From contig OX326956.1 in the NCBI GenBank assembly GCA_946800325.1, forward strand, positions 70,241,087 through 70,305,086: a DNA stretch of 64,000 bases, given 5' to 3'. The stretch is from Luzula sylvatica. Lineage: Eukaryota > Streptophyta > Magnoliopsida > Poales > Juncaceae. The notes under the pieces are model-generated. The model searched no databases. It worked only from the letters and a program-made list of their open reading frames with translations, and was not told the origin of the DNA. Shown in pieces: positions 1-11,444 of this stretch; position 1 is the first letter of the stretch; each line of letters starts with the position of its first letter. The translations under genes and the position numbers were made by a program.

Positions 1-1203
1 GAGAAAGTAAAAATTTCTCTAATCTTGTCGTCAGTCTTGAATGGATGTGCTAGTCGAGTTATTCACGTATTTGTTACACGTGTGAGTGTGTTCCCATCCC
101 AAACTCTTATTTTTGTATTTCTTTTGCTTTCTTTTCCTGTTTGGTTAATTGGTTTGAGGATATCTGAGATCACTAAAATATTGTTGGGAAATTCTATGCT
201 ATCACCTTTCTAAAAGAATGAATATGAGTTGTACACAAAGGTTGATTACGTGTTCCTTCGTTCATTACCATATCAATTAAATAAGTATGTTAATTATGAT
301 ATAAGGATTTGGTGGTAACAACAAGAGGTAAAGTAAAATTTCCGAAATTATAAAGGTTATATTACAAATTGAAAAATTATAATTGTCAATAAATAATAAA
401 TACATTAAATTTCAATTTATATTACGTGATAAATCATAAAAGAAGGTAAATCGTATTAATAGATGATAAAGTACATTGATTAGGTGCTAGACTATATTAG
501 TAGAAAACAATTTGTCTTATTTTTTATTATTTCATTTTATACGTGATAAATCATATTTGTTGGAACAAATTTTTAATTTTTTAGATTTATTCGAGTTATT
601 AAAAAAATAGCATTATAATTGTTCACCAAAATTTATTGTATTTTTGTATTAGTAATTGTTAATCATTTTGACATATTTTGTAGAATAAATAAAAAATAGA
701 TTGATAAATAAATTGAAAATCTAATTTATTGCAGTTCTACTGGATTCAACACACGTTAAACATGTATGTGTGAAACGATAGAAATGACTAATGTGCATCC
801 GTTTAACACATGTTGAACGTTGGATTAATCTAGCCCAATAACTTATTTTTCAAATTATTAATTATGGATGGTGGTAAACAAGTCCAATGAAAACATTAAA
901 TACAGTATTGATGTGTGAAACAATGTACATTTAGTTCCCTTTCATCTTATATATAATGATTCAAACAAAAAATAATTGTTCACTACTAACATTTAATTCA
1001 CATGCCAACACATCAAACATGTAGAAGGATCATAAGAGAGATGAGGATAATTTCTCTTACAGAATTTGTCACTATCGTCACTCTACTTTATAACGGAAGT
1101 GCGATTCGAGCCCACGCCATTTAATATAAAAAAGGAGAGTTGCAAAATACATATAAGGACCGTTTGGTTCGTGCTTTGCAAAATACATATAACGGAATGT
1201 ACA
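1..1203. other. AT-rich flank with no recognised gene
   Basis: No open frame here resembles a known protein; the one at 25-213 is short and hydrophobic with no supporting signal. The only structure seen is a 15-bp direct repeat, tgcaaaatacatata, at 1141-1155 and 1177-1191, just outside the truncated LTR of element A. It brackets a short stretch beginning aggaccgtttggttcg, which resembles the ends of some plant DNA transposons, but no inverted partner was found. Confidence 0.6.
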
Positions 1204-2410
1204 TTTAACTCACCCTTTACTTGCTTAATCGACCGATTCGATTAGTGGCAAGTACCTACGTCTCCGGTAATGCCTTGCGCCTCTTTTTGGCGTTCGATTG
1301 AATTCCAACTCACTTGATTACAAGGTTTTGCCTAGATCGATTTACACGCTTCTATCGATCTATAGCTTAGGCTCTTTACAAGTTTTTGTACTAGCCTATT
1401 ACAATTTTCACTAATCTAACTACAACGTGATCGGTCACGTGAGTGGGAAACGATTAGTGGAGGATATCGAAAGTAGATCAAAGATCTAAAGAGGGTTTCT
1501 CAAGCTATCAATGGATATAGATGATCACAGCTTTTTGGATTTCTCTCTTTTTGTATTGATAGTCTGAAAGTAGAGAGTTAAGAGAGAAAGGTCCTTGAAG
1601 GATTCTATTTATACTCTCTATAGAAATCCTTCAGAAAACTGCAAGTCCGTTCAGAACGCACAATGTTCGTTCTGAACGCACTTGAAATTGTACTAGCCGT
1701 TTCAAAATAACGTGCAAGTACATTTGTTAGTTCGTTTGAACGAACAAAGTCCGTTCAGAACGAACTCAATTATACATTGCTTTTGTTGTTCACAGTGATG
1801 TTATTCCGTTCAACGCACACAAATTGTAGGTGAACGGATTCTAAGTGTCCGTTCGAACGTACATGTTTGTTCGTTCGAACGCACACAAACCTGTGACACG
1901 GGTGGTTCAATCAAGAGACGATATTTTGATATGTGGTAAGTCCGTTCTGAACGGACTTGGAGTTCGTTCAGAACGCACTTCTTGCTTGATTGATATGTGG
2001 TAAGTCCGTTCTGAACGGACTTGGAGTTCGTTCAGAACACACTTCTTGCTTGATTGAACTCTTTGTTATTTGAACATGATTTTACTTGAGATCTACTTGG
2101 TTTTTCCCTAAGGTTTATTTGTGGCGAATCCCACTCACGGAAGGCTTCGACATCTTGATTCTTGATATGCTTCAAGGGCCTTCCTTCTAATCTTCTTTTG
2201 TTTTGCTTCTTGTTCCTTCGATGCTCTTCATCATCTTCATTCATGTGCGTCTTGATTTTCTCCGTGATTCTTCGACGTCTTTGATTCTTGTTATTCTTGA
2301 TTGATCATTTCATTTTGTACCTGTCTCCTACACATTTATCTTGCTAGATTTTGTTAGTAGTATCGACATTGTATTTGAGATAATCAAACAATAGGAAATT
2401 TGAACCAACA
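1204..2410 (-). repeat. 3' LTR of element A, truncated at its outer end
   Basis: This is nearly identical to 6555-7792 apart from the number of copies of a short internal unit. Homology begins abruptly at tttaactcaccc; the matching first ~177 bp of the right LTR (TGTTGGTTAATTC onward) are missing. A minus-strand TATAAATA lies near 1608-1616, and palindromes such as GTCCGTTCTGAACGGAC lie at 1640-2040, upstream of it. The inner end is TTGAACCAACA. Confidence 0.85.
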
Positions 2411-2423
2411 AACTCCCCCTTTT
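2411..2423 (-). other. Polypurine tract of element A
   Basis: On the minus strand this reads aaaagggggagtt and abuts the TGTTGGTT start of the 3' LTR, the normal position for the plus-strand priming tract of an LTR retrotransposon. Confidence 0.8.
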
Positions 2424-2987
2424 GATTCATTTCAAAACAATGTCGATTTGGAGAGATACATCGATTATCGGTATCTTTCCAATACGATTATCCTTTCTCC
2501 CCCTTTTTGAAAGTGGATCAAAAGGGAGTGTAATGGAAAAATCATGAAGGAAAGCTCCCCCTACATACAAGCTCCCCCTAAACACGTGCATATCGCTCGT
2601 GTATAGGCTTTGATGTAGTTGAATACTCTTTAAATTATGAATGATTTTTGAGATTAGTATGTGATATAGTTTTTGAATTTTAGTAATGAAAATGTTAACT
2701 AAAAATATAATACTCATTTGCACAAATATTTTAACCAAATCTATTCTTAACACAATTTCAAATTTTAGCACAACTAAACAAGAGTTTCGAAAACAAATAT
2801 GTCAAAGAAACATGCAAATAGCTACTAATTTTTAGAAAATATTTTTATGCTCTAATGAGCTAGGTAGACGCACACAACTCTAATCGTCTCCGGTGGAGTC
2901 TTCCTCCTCGGGATCGTCGTTGGTTTGAAGGCGACGGTTCAATGCCTCGAAGTGGGTGTCCATGCGTTCAAATAGTTCGGCACGAAG

Positions 2988-4130
2988 TTAAACCGCATGA
3001 CTCCGGGTGAGAGTGTTGTCGGCGAAGATCTCATCTCGTATTTCTTCGGTGCGAGTGTTTATGGCGAGGGTTTGGGCTTCGAGAAGTGCTTGGATGTCCT
3101 CGAGAGTGAACGACGGTTGAGTGGATGAGCTCGAACCATCATTGAGTGAACGGCGTTTGTGCCCGCGGGAGGATTCCGGAGGATTGGCCGTCTCTTGCGC
3201 CGGAGGGTCAAAAGAAACCCATGCGGAGGGAATCTCGGGAAAGTAGTATGGACCGGCTCGGTTGTTTCGACTATAGTGGTCCGATAGTGCTTTCTTGCCT
3301 TTGCGAGTTAATCCGAAAACTTCGAGGCATTCGGGAGTCAAGAGATTTTCGGTTGTTACCTTCCCGAATGGCCAATCAGATTCCGGTATCGTAAATCCGA
3401 ATTTGAAACATGCGAGAGTGATTATGTGTCCATAGGGAAGAGAGGAGGTGCCGACTCGCAACGAGTATTCCATATGCTTGATGATCAAGTTTGGAACGTT
3501 GATGGTGGGTGTATCTTGGTACCAAAGGTTGTAGATCAAAACCTTGTTTCGAGCTTCGAGATTTGTTTTGAGTTTTACAACCGGGGTGAGAACGTTGTTC
3601 CCGATTTGCCAAGTGACCCGGAGATTTGGTTCGTGTTTCGTGGCGTAATCGTATATTCTATCATTCGTGGTGATTTTGTCTACCTCGTCCGAGTCGTTTC
3701 CGTGATACGAATAACCACGACTAATATAGAACCTCTCACCGTCCGCGGACAACCCAAGCCATTCGATTAAATTTGATTCGGAAATAGTTATCTCCTTACC
3801 GAGGAGATGGCTTCGAATGAATTTCTCATCATCGTCGTGCTTGGCATGAGCGTAGAAAAGACGCACAATTTGGTTGTATGCGGGGTATTGAAGACTACAC
3901 AACCCACCGAGACTCCAATTGTCGATTCGATGTTGCACTTTTTCGCGAAGTGTGATAGCCTCGGGAGGAATTTCCACGTAAAAGCATTTCGCCACCGGAC
4001 ACTCTTTGAACTCGTCCTGAAATTTGCGTGCTTGCGTAATTGATTCGAAGAGGTAGTGGTTTTCGGTATTATTGAACTCAAATCAGCGATTGCCGGTTGG
4101 TAATGGTCGTTTGGCCCTCTTTGTAGACAT
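2988..4130 (-). pseudogene. Element A accessory ORF, plant-transposon-protein-like, one premature stop
   Basis: A 335-codon open frame runs 3995-2988 (its first codon is GTG). The same frame extends upstream to an ATG at 4130 preceded by a purine-rich leader, with one TGA at 4085-4083 (codon 16). The full frame is therefore about 380 codons with a single nonsense codon. The protein has a globular first part with EWLGLS, a central LIIKHMEYS and LPYGHIITL segment, and a Ser-rich hydrophilic C-terminus after residue ~260 of the open part. The central segment resembles the 'putative plant transposon protein' domain found beside many plant LTR elements; function is unknown. It sits where pol should be. 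Known from family: association with retroelements. Inference: an ORF carried by element A. Family assignment is from memory of motif style and is moderate. Confidence 0.6.
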
Positions 4131-4189
4131 TTTCGAGAGAGAGAGAGAGTGTTAGGAAGAAAGCAGTTGAACAGGTTTTATGCAGTTAT

Positions 4190-4535
4190 CGTGAACTCCG
4201 TTGCAACGGAAGTATAGTTACGTTGTAACACAATCGTCGAATTTTTTGGGGGTATTCAACTGGTATTTCAGTAGTTCGTTACAACGAAATAGGTTCGTTG
4301 TAACGCACATGTCCGTTGTAACGGGTTGGTTTATCCGTTATAACGGACTTCTGTGTTTGGAGAGGCTTTCTGAGCTGAGGTAGACCGTTGTAACGCAGTA
4401 AATTCCGTTACCACGGAGAGGGCATATCCGTTGCAACGGATTGGTTTATCCGTTGTAATGAAACTTGTGATGTAGCAGGTTTTAGCTCGCCTTATTGAGT
4501 TCCGTTGTAACGCACATTGGTGCGTTGTAACGGAC
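4190..4535 (-). repeat. Cluster of CCGTTGTAACGGA-type dyads
   Basis: At least ten arms of the form CCGTTGTAACG or CGTTACAACG, often paired as a ~14-bp palindrome, lie between the ATG of the element A accessory ORF and the gag remnant, about 60-400 bp upstream of that ATG. The same dyad class occurs in the Athila LTRs at 46140-46400 and 51420-51670. Confidence 0.75.
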
Positions 4536-4972
4536 TATCTTCTGAGAAGAAGTTTTAAAATTTTGATTTTGAAGAGGCTTTGTGTGTCAAAAATTCCAAA
4601 AATATATATTTTTATTTAAAATAGGTTTTATGGATGTGGAAGTATGTAATTTTTGAAAATTTTGTGTACAAAATTTTTATAAAAATGAGCATGCGAGTAT
4701 TCAAGACAATCGATGATATTTGTATAATTACAAATAGCTTTAATGCTTAAGTCATTTATAGAGATATTATACCTTTGCTCCGGTCATGGACCCGAGAACC
4801 AAGCTTACGAAGGAGAGGTCTTGATCGATTTCTAAAGCTCATTTTTCCTCTACGGTAGATTGTGAAGTTTTGTATACGATGAGCTCTTCGACTTCTCTCT
4901 TCGCTCTTGTGTGCCTACATGGAAGCGAAATACCTTTCTTGCCCTTTTTGTAAGTGTGTAGATAGTTAAAAA

Positions 4973-4974
<2 letters not shown>

Positions 4975-5008
<34 letters not shown>
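4975..5008 (+). repeat. Poly(T) run of about 34 bases
   Basis: A homopolymer of about 34 T lies within element A, between the gag remnant and the accessory ORF; it is poly(A) in the element's sense. It may be a simple repeat or the relic of a polyadenylated insertion; no target duplication was seen. Confidence 0.8.
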
Positions 5009-5009
<1 letters not shown>

Positions 5010-5126
5010 GAAAAAAATAGGGAATTCATATTGAAAGTCAATCTAATATGAATTCTTGTACTCATACTCCCCCTCAATGTTTGGCTTATGGTAGTGTGGT
5101 GAGGGAGTGAGTTTTTCACACATGAT

Positions 5127-6335
5127 TTAGGTCCTTGGTGGTCCAACACCCTTTGAGGTGGAGGGACCCATGGTGTGTCTATCTTTACGCATCCATACAA
5201 ATTTTGGAGTGGATTTTGGATGGCGAAGATCACAATTCGTGGATATGTGTCCTAACTTACAACAATAATTGCAAAAAGCAATTGTCGGTTTGTTGATGGT
5301 TTCGGAACTCTTGACAAAATGATTTGAGAGTTGGTTTGTTAGGGTTTTCTTTTGAGGTATCGGTTTGGTTGAGTTTACAAAATTGTTTTTCGGTTGAAAC
5401 GGTTTGCGCGTATGGTTGTAAGGTCTAGGAGCCCTCGGTTGATATGAACGGTTGGCGGGGTAATTTACCTCATAAAAATACCCATTTGATCCCCATTGAA
5501 ACCAACACTCGGGTCGTCCCAAATCGGTACGTCTCTGGGATGATGGTTGCGTAAAATGGTTATCCCTATGATAGAACCGATTATTTGTAGGGTGTTCCAT
5601 TCTAACATTCTTACCTTTGTTTTGGTCACGGTATATGAATGCATTTCCGCGATTGTTTCGTTGATTGTTCTCCCGTTTACCTTTTTGATCATTGGATTTT
5701 GAGAGACCGGGTTTACTCTCCTTTTTGAACCCGAGACCCGACTTGTCGTTTGGCTTCTGTCCCACTAACGCCCCTTTCAATATTTGATCCAATGATGGGG
5801 TGCTTGGTGCACGTGATGCACAAGCCTTCTTCAAGGATTCATTTTCTACTTTGGAGTTTTGGAGTTCTACTCTTAGGTGTGATATCTCAAGGTTGAGGGT
5901 TTTACATTCACACTTTGAGAAGCCTTGGAATTCCTTTAATTGTGCTTGGTATGCTTTTACTGATAGTTCTAGGGAAGCTACCTTTGCATTTAGAGCTAGA
6001 ATTGTGCTCTTGTCTTTTCTCTCCTTTGAACATGGTTCATCAACGTCTCTTAAGAGGTCGTCGAATGATTCAAGTTCGAGTTTCGTGTTGAATTTTGGTG
6101 AGGAACATGAACTCGAGGTTGGACTAATTGAATGGAATATAGGGTTGAGAATTACCTCATTACCTCGGTTATGTGGTGAACTAGATGAGGATACGTGAGA
6201 GGTGAAGCTCATAGAGTGCGGTGTACATGGTTTCGGTATTGAAGCTCGTTGGAAAATCATAGCTTGAATTGCTCTTTCTACCACATCATCCATCGATGTT
6301 ACCATTAAGGCCTTGATCGTTATACAAATTGTCAC
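5127..6335 (-). pseudogene. Element A gag remnant (coiled coil + CCHC zinc knuckle)
   Basis: The 402-codon open frame opens with GTG; the first ATG is at 6305, 60 bp inside the primer-binding site. It contains MDDVVERAIQA near the start, a Ser-rich stretch, a leucine-heptad coiled coil at about residues 105-170, a basic Asn/Arg-rich region, and a CX2CX4HX4C zinc knuckle at residues 355-368 (CNYCCKLGHISTNC). The coiled coil and MDDVVERAIQ segments align with copia element D at 20744-21165. Element D has a ~150-aa gag domain upstream of these; here the sequence jumps almost directly from the PBS leader to MDDVVERAIQ, so the capsid-like N-terminal domain has been deleted. The frame ends without protease. 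Confidence 0.8.
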
Positions 6336-6363
6336 CTTTACTCAAAGAGACGGTTAGTATTTT

Positions 6364-6375
6364 GCTCTGATACCA
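6364..6375 (-). other. Primer-binding site, tRNA-iMet type (element A)
   Basis: The minus strand reads TGGTATCAGAGC, complementary to the 3' end of plant initiator tRNA-Met. It starts two bases inside the 5' LTR. This fixes the element orientation as minus. Confidence 0.9.
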
Positions 6376-6377
6376 AT

Positions 6378-7792
6378 TGTTGGTTAATTCTAACCTAGAG
6401 GGGGGTGAATAGGTAACCTAGTGGGCAATTTTCGACTAGGTATACAGATTCTAAATGCGGATTCTAATTAATGAAATTTGAATAGAGTAGAAAATACCAA
6501 ACTCTTGAACACACGATGTTGATTACGGAGTTCAGTAGGTGGTTGCTATGTAGCTTTAACTCACCCTTTACTTGCTTAATCGACCGATTCGATTAGTGGC
6601 AAGTACCTACGTCTCCGGGAATGCCTTGCGCCTCTTTTTGGCGTTCGATTGAATTCCAACTCACTCGATTACAAGGTTTTGCCTAGATCGATTTACACGC
6701 TTCTATCGATCTATAGCTTAGGCTCTTTACAAGTTTTTGTACTAGCCTATTACAATTTTCACTAATCTAACTACAACGTGATCGGTCACGTGAGTGGGAA
6801 ACGATTAGTGGAGGATATCGAAAGTAGATCAAAGATCTAAAGAGGGTTTCTCAAGCTATCAATGGATATAGATGATCACAGCTTTTTGGATTTCTCTCTT
6901 TTTGTATTGATAGTCTGAAAGTAGAGAGTTAAGAGAGAAAGGTCCTTGAAGGATTCTATTTATACTCTCTATAGAAATCCTTCAGAAAACTGCAAGTCCG
7001 TTCAGAATGCACAATGTTCGTTCTGAACGCACTTGAAATTGTACTAGTCGTTTCAAAATAACGTGCAAGTACATTTGTTAGTTCGTTTGAACGAACAAAG
7101 TCCGTTCAGAACGAACTCAATTATACATTGCTTTTGTTGTTCACAGTGATGTTATTCCGTTCAACGCACACAAATTGTAGGTGAACGGATTCTAAGTGTC
7201 CGTTCGAACGTACATGTTTGTTCGTTCGAACGCACACAAACCTGTGACACGGGTGGTTCAATCAAGAGACGATATTTTGATATGTGGTAAGTCCGTTCTG
7301 AACGGACTTGGAGTTCGTTCAGAACACACTTCTTGCTTGATTGAACTCTGGTTCAATCAAGAGATGGTATTTTGATATGTGGTAAGTCCGTTCTGAACGG
7401 ACTTGGAGTTCGTTCAGAACACACTTCTTGCTTGATTGAACTCTTTGTTATTTGAACATGATTTTACTTGAGATCTACTTGGTTTTTCCCTAAGGTTTAT
7501 TTGTGGCGAATCCCACTCACGGAAGGCTTCGACATCTTGATTCTTGATATGCTTCAAGGGCCTTCCTTCTAATCTTCTTTTGTTTTGCTTCTTGTTCCTT
7601 CGATGCTCTTCATCATCTTCATTCATGTGCGTCTTGATTTTCTCCGTGATTCTTCGACGTCTTTGATTCTTGTTATTCTTGATTGATCATTTCATTTTGT
7701 ACCTGTCTCCTACACATTTATCTTGCTAGATTTTGTTAGTAGTATCGACATTGTATTTGAGATAATCAAACAATAGGAAATTTGAACCAACA
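6378..7792 (-). repeat. 5' LTR of element A, complete (1,415 bp)
   Basis: Ends are TGTTGGTT and AACCAACA. It is near identical to 1204-2410, apart from a different duplication around 7255-7435, where a unit containing GTCCGTTCTGAACGGAC is present twice with a different junction. Near identity of the two LTRs suggests recent insertion. Confidence 0.9.
6957..6964 (-). promoter_or_regulatory. TATA box of element A 5' LTR
   Basis: The minus strand reads gagTATAAATAg. All the CCGTTC...GAACGG dyads of this LTR lie upstream of it (7000-7420), as expected for a U3 enhancer region. Confidence 0.65.
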
Positions 7793-8133
7793 TGATGGTG
7801 TGGGCATCTCGCACAGAGTCTCCTGAAGCGGTCCCAACACTCTACGAGTGTTTCTCCGACATCCTGAACGATGCCCCTAATCTCCTTTCTAATCGCCGCT
7901 TTCCTAGAAGCATGAAAGAAGTTCTCTAGGAAGAGGCATTGCATGTCATCCCAGGTAGTAGCCGCTTCAGCTGGTAGAAGGTGGAACTGATCTTTGGCAG
8001 CAACTCGAAGACTGAAAGGTAAGGCGCGAATCTTGAAAGAATCGTCGTGAACTCCTCTAGCCTTCATTGATTCACATGTCCAAGCAAAGAGCAGATTGGG
8101 GACTGACATCCATACAAAAGAAGTGGTCCGCAT
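7793..8133 (-). pseudogene. Ty3/gypsy gag fragment
   Basis: About 113 codons resemble the plant 'retrotransposon gag' domain: a Phe/Leu-rich ALPFSL segment, then ATTWDDMQCLFLENFF, then a Glu-rich ETLVECWDRFRRLCARCPHH end. It stops exactly at the outer end of element A's LTR, so element A probably inserted into an older gypsy copy. No matching downstream part was found beyond the other end of element A, so that side has been lost. Confidence 0.75.
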
Positions 8134-8492
8134 AGCGACCCCTCAGAGAGGCGAAGGCAAGGAAAGAAATATGCGTTTAATTGATGGGAATGTCGGCAGA
8201 ATTCATAGGTAGGTGTGGAAAGGAGAGAGAACTGGGACGAAGCAAGTAACCTATTATTACGACATCAACATGCGAGGAGGAAGGCTAACGAGCTGAGAGA
8301 CAATCACCTCTCAAGGAATCCACTTAGGAGCGCCTATTACGATGAGCAAGCCGGACATTCACTCCTTTCCTCCTCCGCTATGCATGCACTAAATCCAACA
8401 ACCCATTTTGGCAGCCTTATAACTTGCATGTGGTGCATAGGAATGGATGCTAATGTAGCTTGTGGAAGGGTTAGCCTACTGCTCATTGAAAG
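8134..8492. other. No recognised feature
   Basis: The sequence has moderate GC and probably belongs to the same gypsy copy as 7793-8133. I see no motif that supports a gene; the plus-strand frame at 8215-8604 runs into LTR X1 and is not credible. Confidence 0.5.
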
Positions 8493-9420
8493 TGTTGGGA
8501 ATCGATCCGACCCCGGGCCTGGTCCGGTTCCCTTGTCCCGAGATTACGCCACCTTTTCTAGGATACGATGCAGTAGAATGATAGATCATTGCCACGTGAA
8601 ATGATCACGCTCGAAGGGTTGATCACTTTCTTTCTTGCGTTATCCTTTCCTTCTCGTTTGCCCAGCAACACGCGCGTCCCATTCCCACGCGATTCGACAC
8701 CGTCAATCGAGAACTCCCTTGACGAGGCGTGTGTGAATTTTCTTTCTTTCGTCTCCGGTTTGATCACTATCGAAGAGACACAAGCGCGAACTCCTCTACC
8801 CGTATCCACCGTGAGTCGTAGTCTCTTGGTCACACACGCAACTGCCTAGACGAGGCGTGTGTGAACTTGCTTGATTCGATTATTCGTTTCTCTAATAGAG
8901 AAAACACCTTTTCTCTTTTTTCTCTTTCTCTCTCTCTTTTGTCGCACTCTTTCAACTCTTTGATAAAATGGATTGGCTGGATTGGACTGAATAGAGGATA
9001 GAGAAATATCCTATTTATACTCAATAGTAAAAGACACTTTTAGGGTTCCCAAAACGTGTATAACAATTATACACATTTAACAAGTCAGAACTAGGTCCGT
9101 CATGACGCACCATACGGTCCGTCAAGACGGACCATTCACTGTTTCACAGTGAATTCCCGTGTTCTGCATATATACCACAGTCCGTCTTGACGCACCATAT
9201 GGTCCGTCACGACGGACCATTCGCTGTCTCACAGTGAATGTCGTGTATTGTGGATATTACACAGTCCGTCATGACATACTATATGGTCCGTCACGACGGA
9301 CTACCCTCCGGAACTCATATTTGCACAATCTTATTATGCATCCAATGATTTCCTCGAACATGTATGTTCGTGTGTCCTTATATGTACACTTTTACCGTTG
9401 ATCAAAAACTTTATTTCCTT
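8493..9420 (-). repeat. LTR X1: LTR of copia-like family X
   Basis: It begins TGTTGGGAATCGATC, the same start as 56434, and shares the blocks gtatccaccgtgagtcgtag and tgcctagacgagg with X2 and X3. A minus-strand TATAAATA is near 9011-9018. Upstream of it (9090-9305) lie GTCCGTCATGACGCACC-type dyads alternating with ACCATATGGT. The outer block gtgtccttatatgtacac...gttgatcaaaaact also occurs near 33040, 52240 and 57580. No primer-binding site adjoins TGTTGGG, so this is a 3' or solo LTR. The right boundary is approximate. Confidence 0.7.
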
Positions 9421-9532
9421 CATAAAGTAGTTTTCCTTTCCAAGAACCTACTAATTTAGATTGTATTTTCTTAATCAATGGTAGATAGGTTACTTTTTTC
9501 GGCTTTGAACAAGATAGAGGGAGTCCAAGATA

Positions 9533-10914
9533 CTAGATCGGAGTTTCTTGCTTTTGACATTTTATAATCCGGGCTATCGTTTCATCTAATGATGTTGGTA
9601 TGTCGAATGTCGAGAATCCCGTTTTTTCCCAATTTACGTTTAGGCCCGTTATTTCGGTAAAAATTTCAATTGCGGCTGTGATTATTTTCAAGCTTTGTGG
9701 TGATGCCTCTACAGATAGAAGCGTGTCATCCGCAAACTGTAGGATTTGAGTTTCTATATTTGTTGATTTTACTAGTAGGGTGTTGATTTTCTTGACTATT
9801 GCTTGGAACACATCCACCGTCAAGTCAAATAGCAATGGAGATAGGGGGTCTCCTTGCCTTAAGCCTTCTTGGTGGAAAGAAATAGGGAGACGTTTCTCCA
9901 TTGATCTTTATCGCGGATGATGATGAGATTAGAAGGTTTTTGACCCATTGTACCCATTTGTCGGGAATTTTTTAACTCTAAGTAGTTCTAAGATGAAGTC
10001 CCATGATATATTGTCAAACACTTTTATAATGTCTATTTTCAACATTATAACGGGTATTTTATTTTTCTTGTAAAAATTTATATATTCTCTTTCTACTAGG
10101 TATGAGTCCGTGGATGATCTCTTCTTAATGAAAGCCGATTGATTCGTATGAATTAACTTTTCCATTAATGGGCCAAGTCTTGCGGCCATCATTTTTTATA
10201 TCAATTTTATATTGGCAAATGTATTACACTAATTGGGCGAAAATCATTTATTTTCGTAGTCTCTTTTATTTTCGGCACTAGTGTAATGTTTGTTTGGTTT
10301 ATTCTCCATAGATCAAGTTTATTTTCTTGAAAATGCTCAATAATCTTATTGAAGTCATCTTTTATGGTGACGCAATTTTTTTTGATGTATTCGGCCGGTA
10401 TCCCATCCGATCCTGTTGTTTTTCTTAGCTTGATTCTATTTATTGCTTTGTTTATTTCTTCTTCTTTCAAATCCACCGCTAGTAATGAGAGGTCCGAGTT
10501 ATGCCCCGACTTCTCCATTAACAACATTATATCATTTTTTGAGAAATTTGATTTTGTTCCCATTGAGATTCTAAAATGGTTGTAAAAATGATCCATAATT
10601 TGATCCGAGTCTATAATTCGCCCTTGATCGGTATCAATTTCGTGCAAGAAATTCTTGTTTCTTATTGATGATGCCATTGCATGAAAATATGTGTAGTTGC
10701 AATCACCTAATTTTATCCATTTATCGGAGCTTCTTTGTTGCCACTTTAATTTGTATTGAAGTGTCAATTCTTGTGCTTTTATTTTCACATCTACTCTCAA
10801 TTTCTTTTGGATATTTAATAGTGGTCTAACCTCTTCTGTTTTATCTAAGAGTTGTATTATTTCTTTATATAGGACTAATGTTTGATCAATATTTCCTATG
10901 TTTTCTCTTGTCAA
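9533..10914 (-). pseudogene. Decayed LINE (L1-type) reverse transcriptase
   Basis: Three frames in order on the minus strand cover one RT. 10914-10207 holds the linker (KWIKLGDCNYTYFHAMA, then TTGSDGIPAEYIKK and NDFRPISV). 10192-9929 holds NQSAFIKKRSSTDS and MLKIDIIKVFDNISW (motif A; the usual AFD is VFD). 9901-9533 holds LRQGDPLSPLLF and the catalytic block FADDTLL (motif C). Frameshifts or deletions separate the frames. No endonuclease domain is seen upstream and no zinc-binding C-terminal region downstream, so both ends are missing. Plant LINE RTs commonly have FADD here, so FADD alone is not a defect. Confidence 0.9.
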
Positions 10915-11444
10915 ACGTGAAGTTTAAAGTTACAAAACAACTATTTAGATATGAAGCCGGAACGTATATTTGGCGATGCCCGAATGAATATTAGACGTGG
11001 TCCGAAAAAAATGATCGGTCGTCTAATTTTATGTTTCCGTTTTTTTTAAGCATGCGTTTTGTCACGTGTCATTCTCCCTAGTATTAATTTGTATCTTATT
11101 TACGGTGGGACCAATAGCTAAATATCTGTTTCCAATTTTTGCCCTTAAAATTTAAGATGTCGTCCTCACGATTTGGTTGCTGTGTTTGAATTGAATATTT
11201 GTCTATCAGTTCCCACGCAGGCATGACCAGCATGAACTTGTCATAAATTATAAAAAAGATTGAATTAAATGAAATTACTTAAAATAATGTGCTCATGAAC
11301 AGAGCACCAACAAACTACAGAATAACTAAAGTAAAATATGCAAACAAAATGTCAACACCATAGCAGTCATGCATGATTTCGAGGTGTATAATCTTAAATC
11401 AGAAAATTCAAAACCCAATCAAATAATAGATTGATAGATAGACA
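10915..11444. other. Intergenic and putative promoter region of GT61 gene 1
   Basis: This holds AT-rich DNA between the LINE and gene 1. No mobile element was recognised and no convincing TATA box was picked out. The last ~60 bases before the ATG are probably 5' UTR. Confidence 0.4.

Larger units (their letters stand above)
1204..7792 (-). mobile_element. Element A: non-autonomous copia-like LTR retrotransposon
   Basis: The element reads right to left: 5' LTR 6378-7792, tRNA-iMet primer-binding site 6364-6375, gag remnant 6335-5127, a second ORF 4130-2988, polypurine tract 2423-2411 and 3' LTR 2410-1204. LTR ends are the inverted pair TGTTGGTT/AACCAACA. No protease, integrase, reverse transcriptase or RNase H was found, so mobilisation would need proteins from another element. 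The gag matches that of copia element D at 19658-21165, which places it in Ty1/copia. The left LTR lacks its outermost ~177 bp, so no target duplication can be read. The right end interrupts a gypsy gag fragment. Confidence 0.85.

Noticed and set aside
1640..2040. CRISPR-like pattern of palindromes with spacers
   Set aside because: Repeat spacing is irregular, the sequence is a retrotransposon LTR in a plant genome, and no cas gene is present.
2032..2244. 70-codon basic frame repeated at 7414-7626
   Set aside because: It is present in both LTRs of element A, so it is a duplicated LTR frame and has no start or family support.
3146..3770. Plus-strand frames opposite the element A accessory ORF
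   Set aside because: They are antisense shadows of the longer minus frame that carries the recognisable domain.
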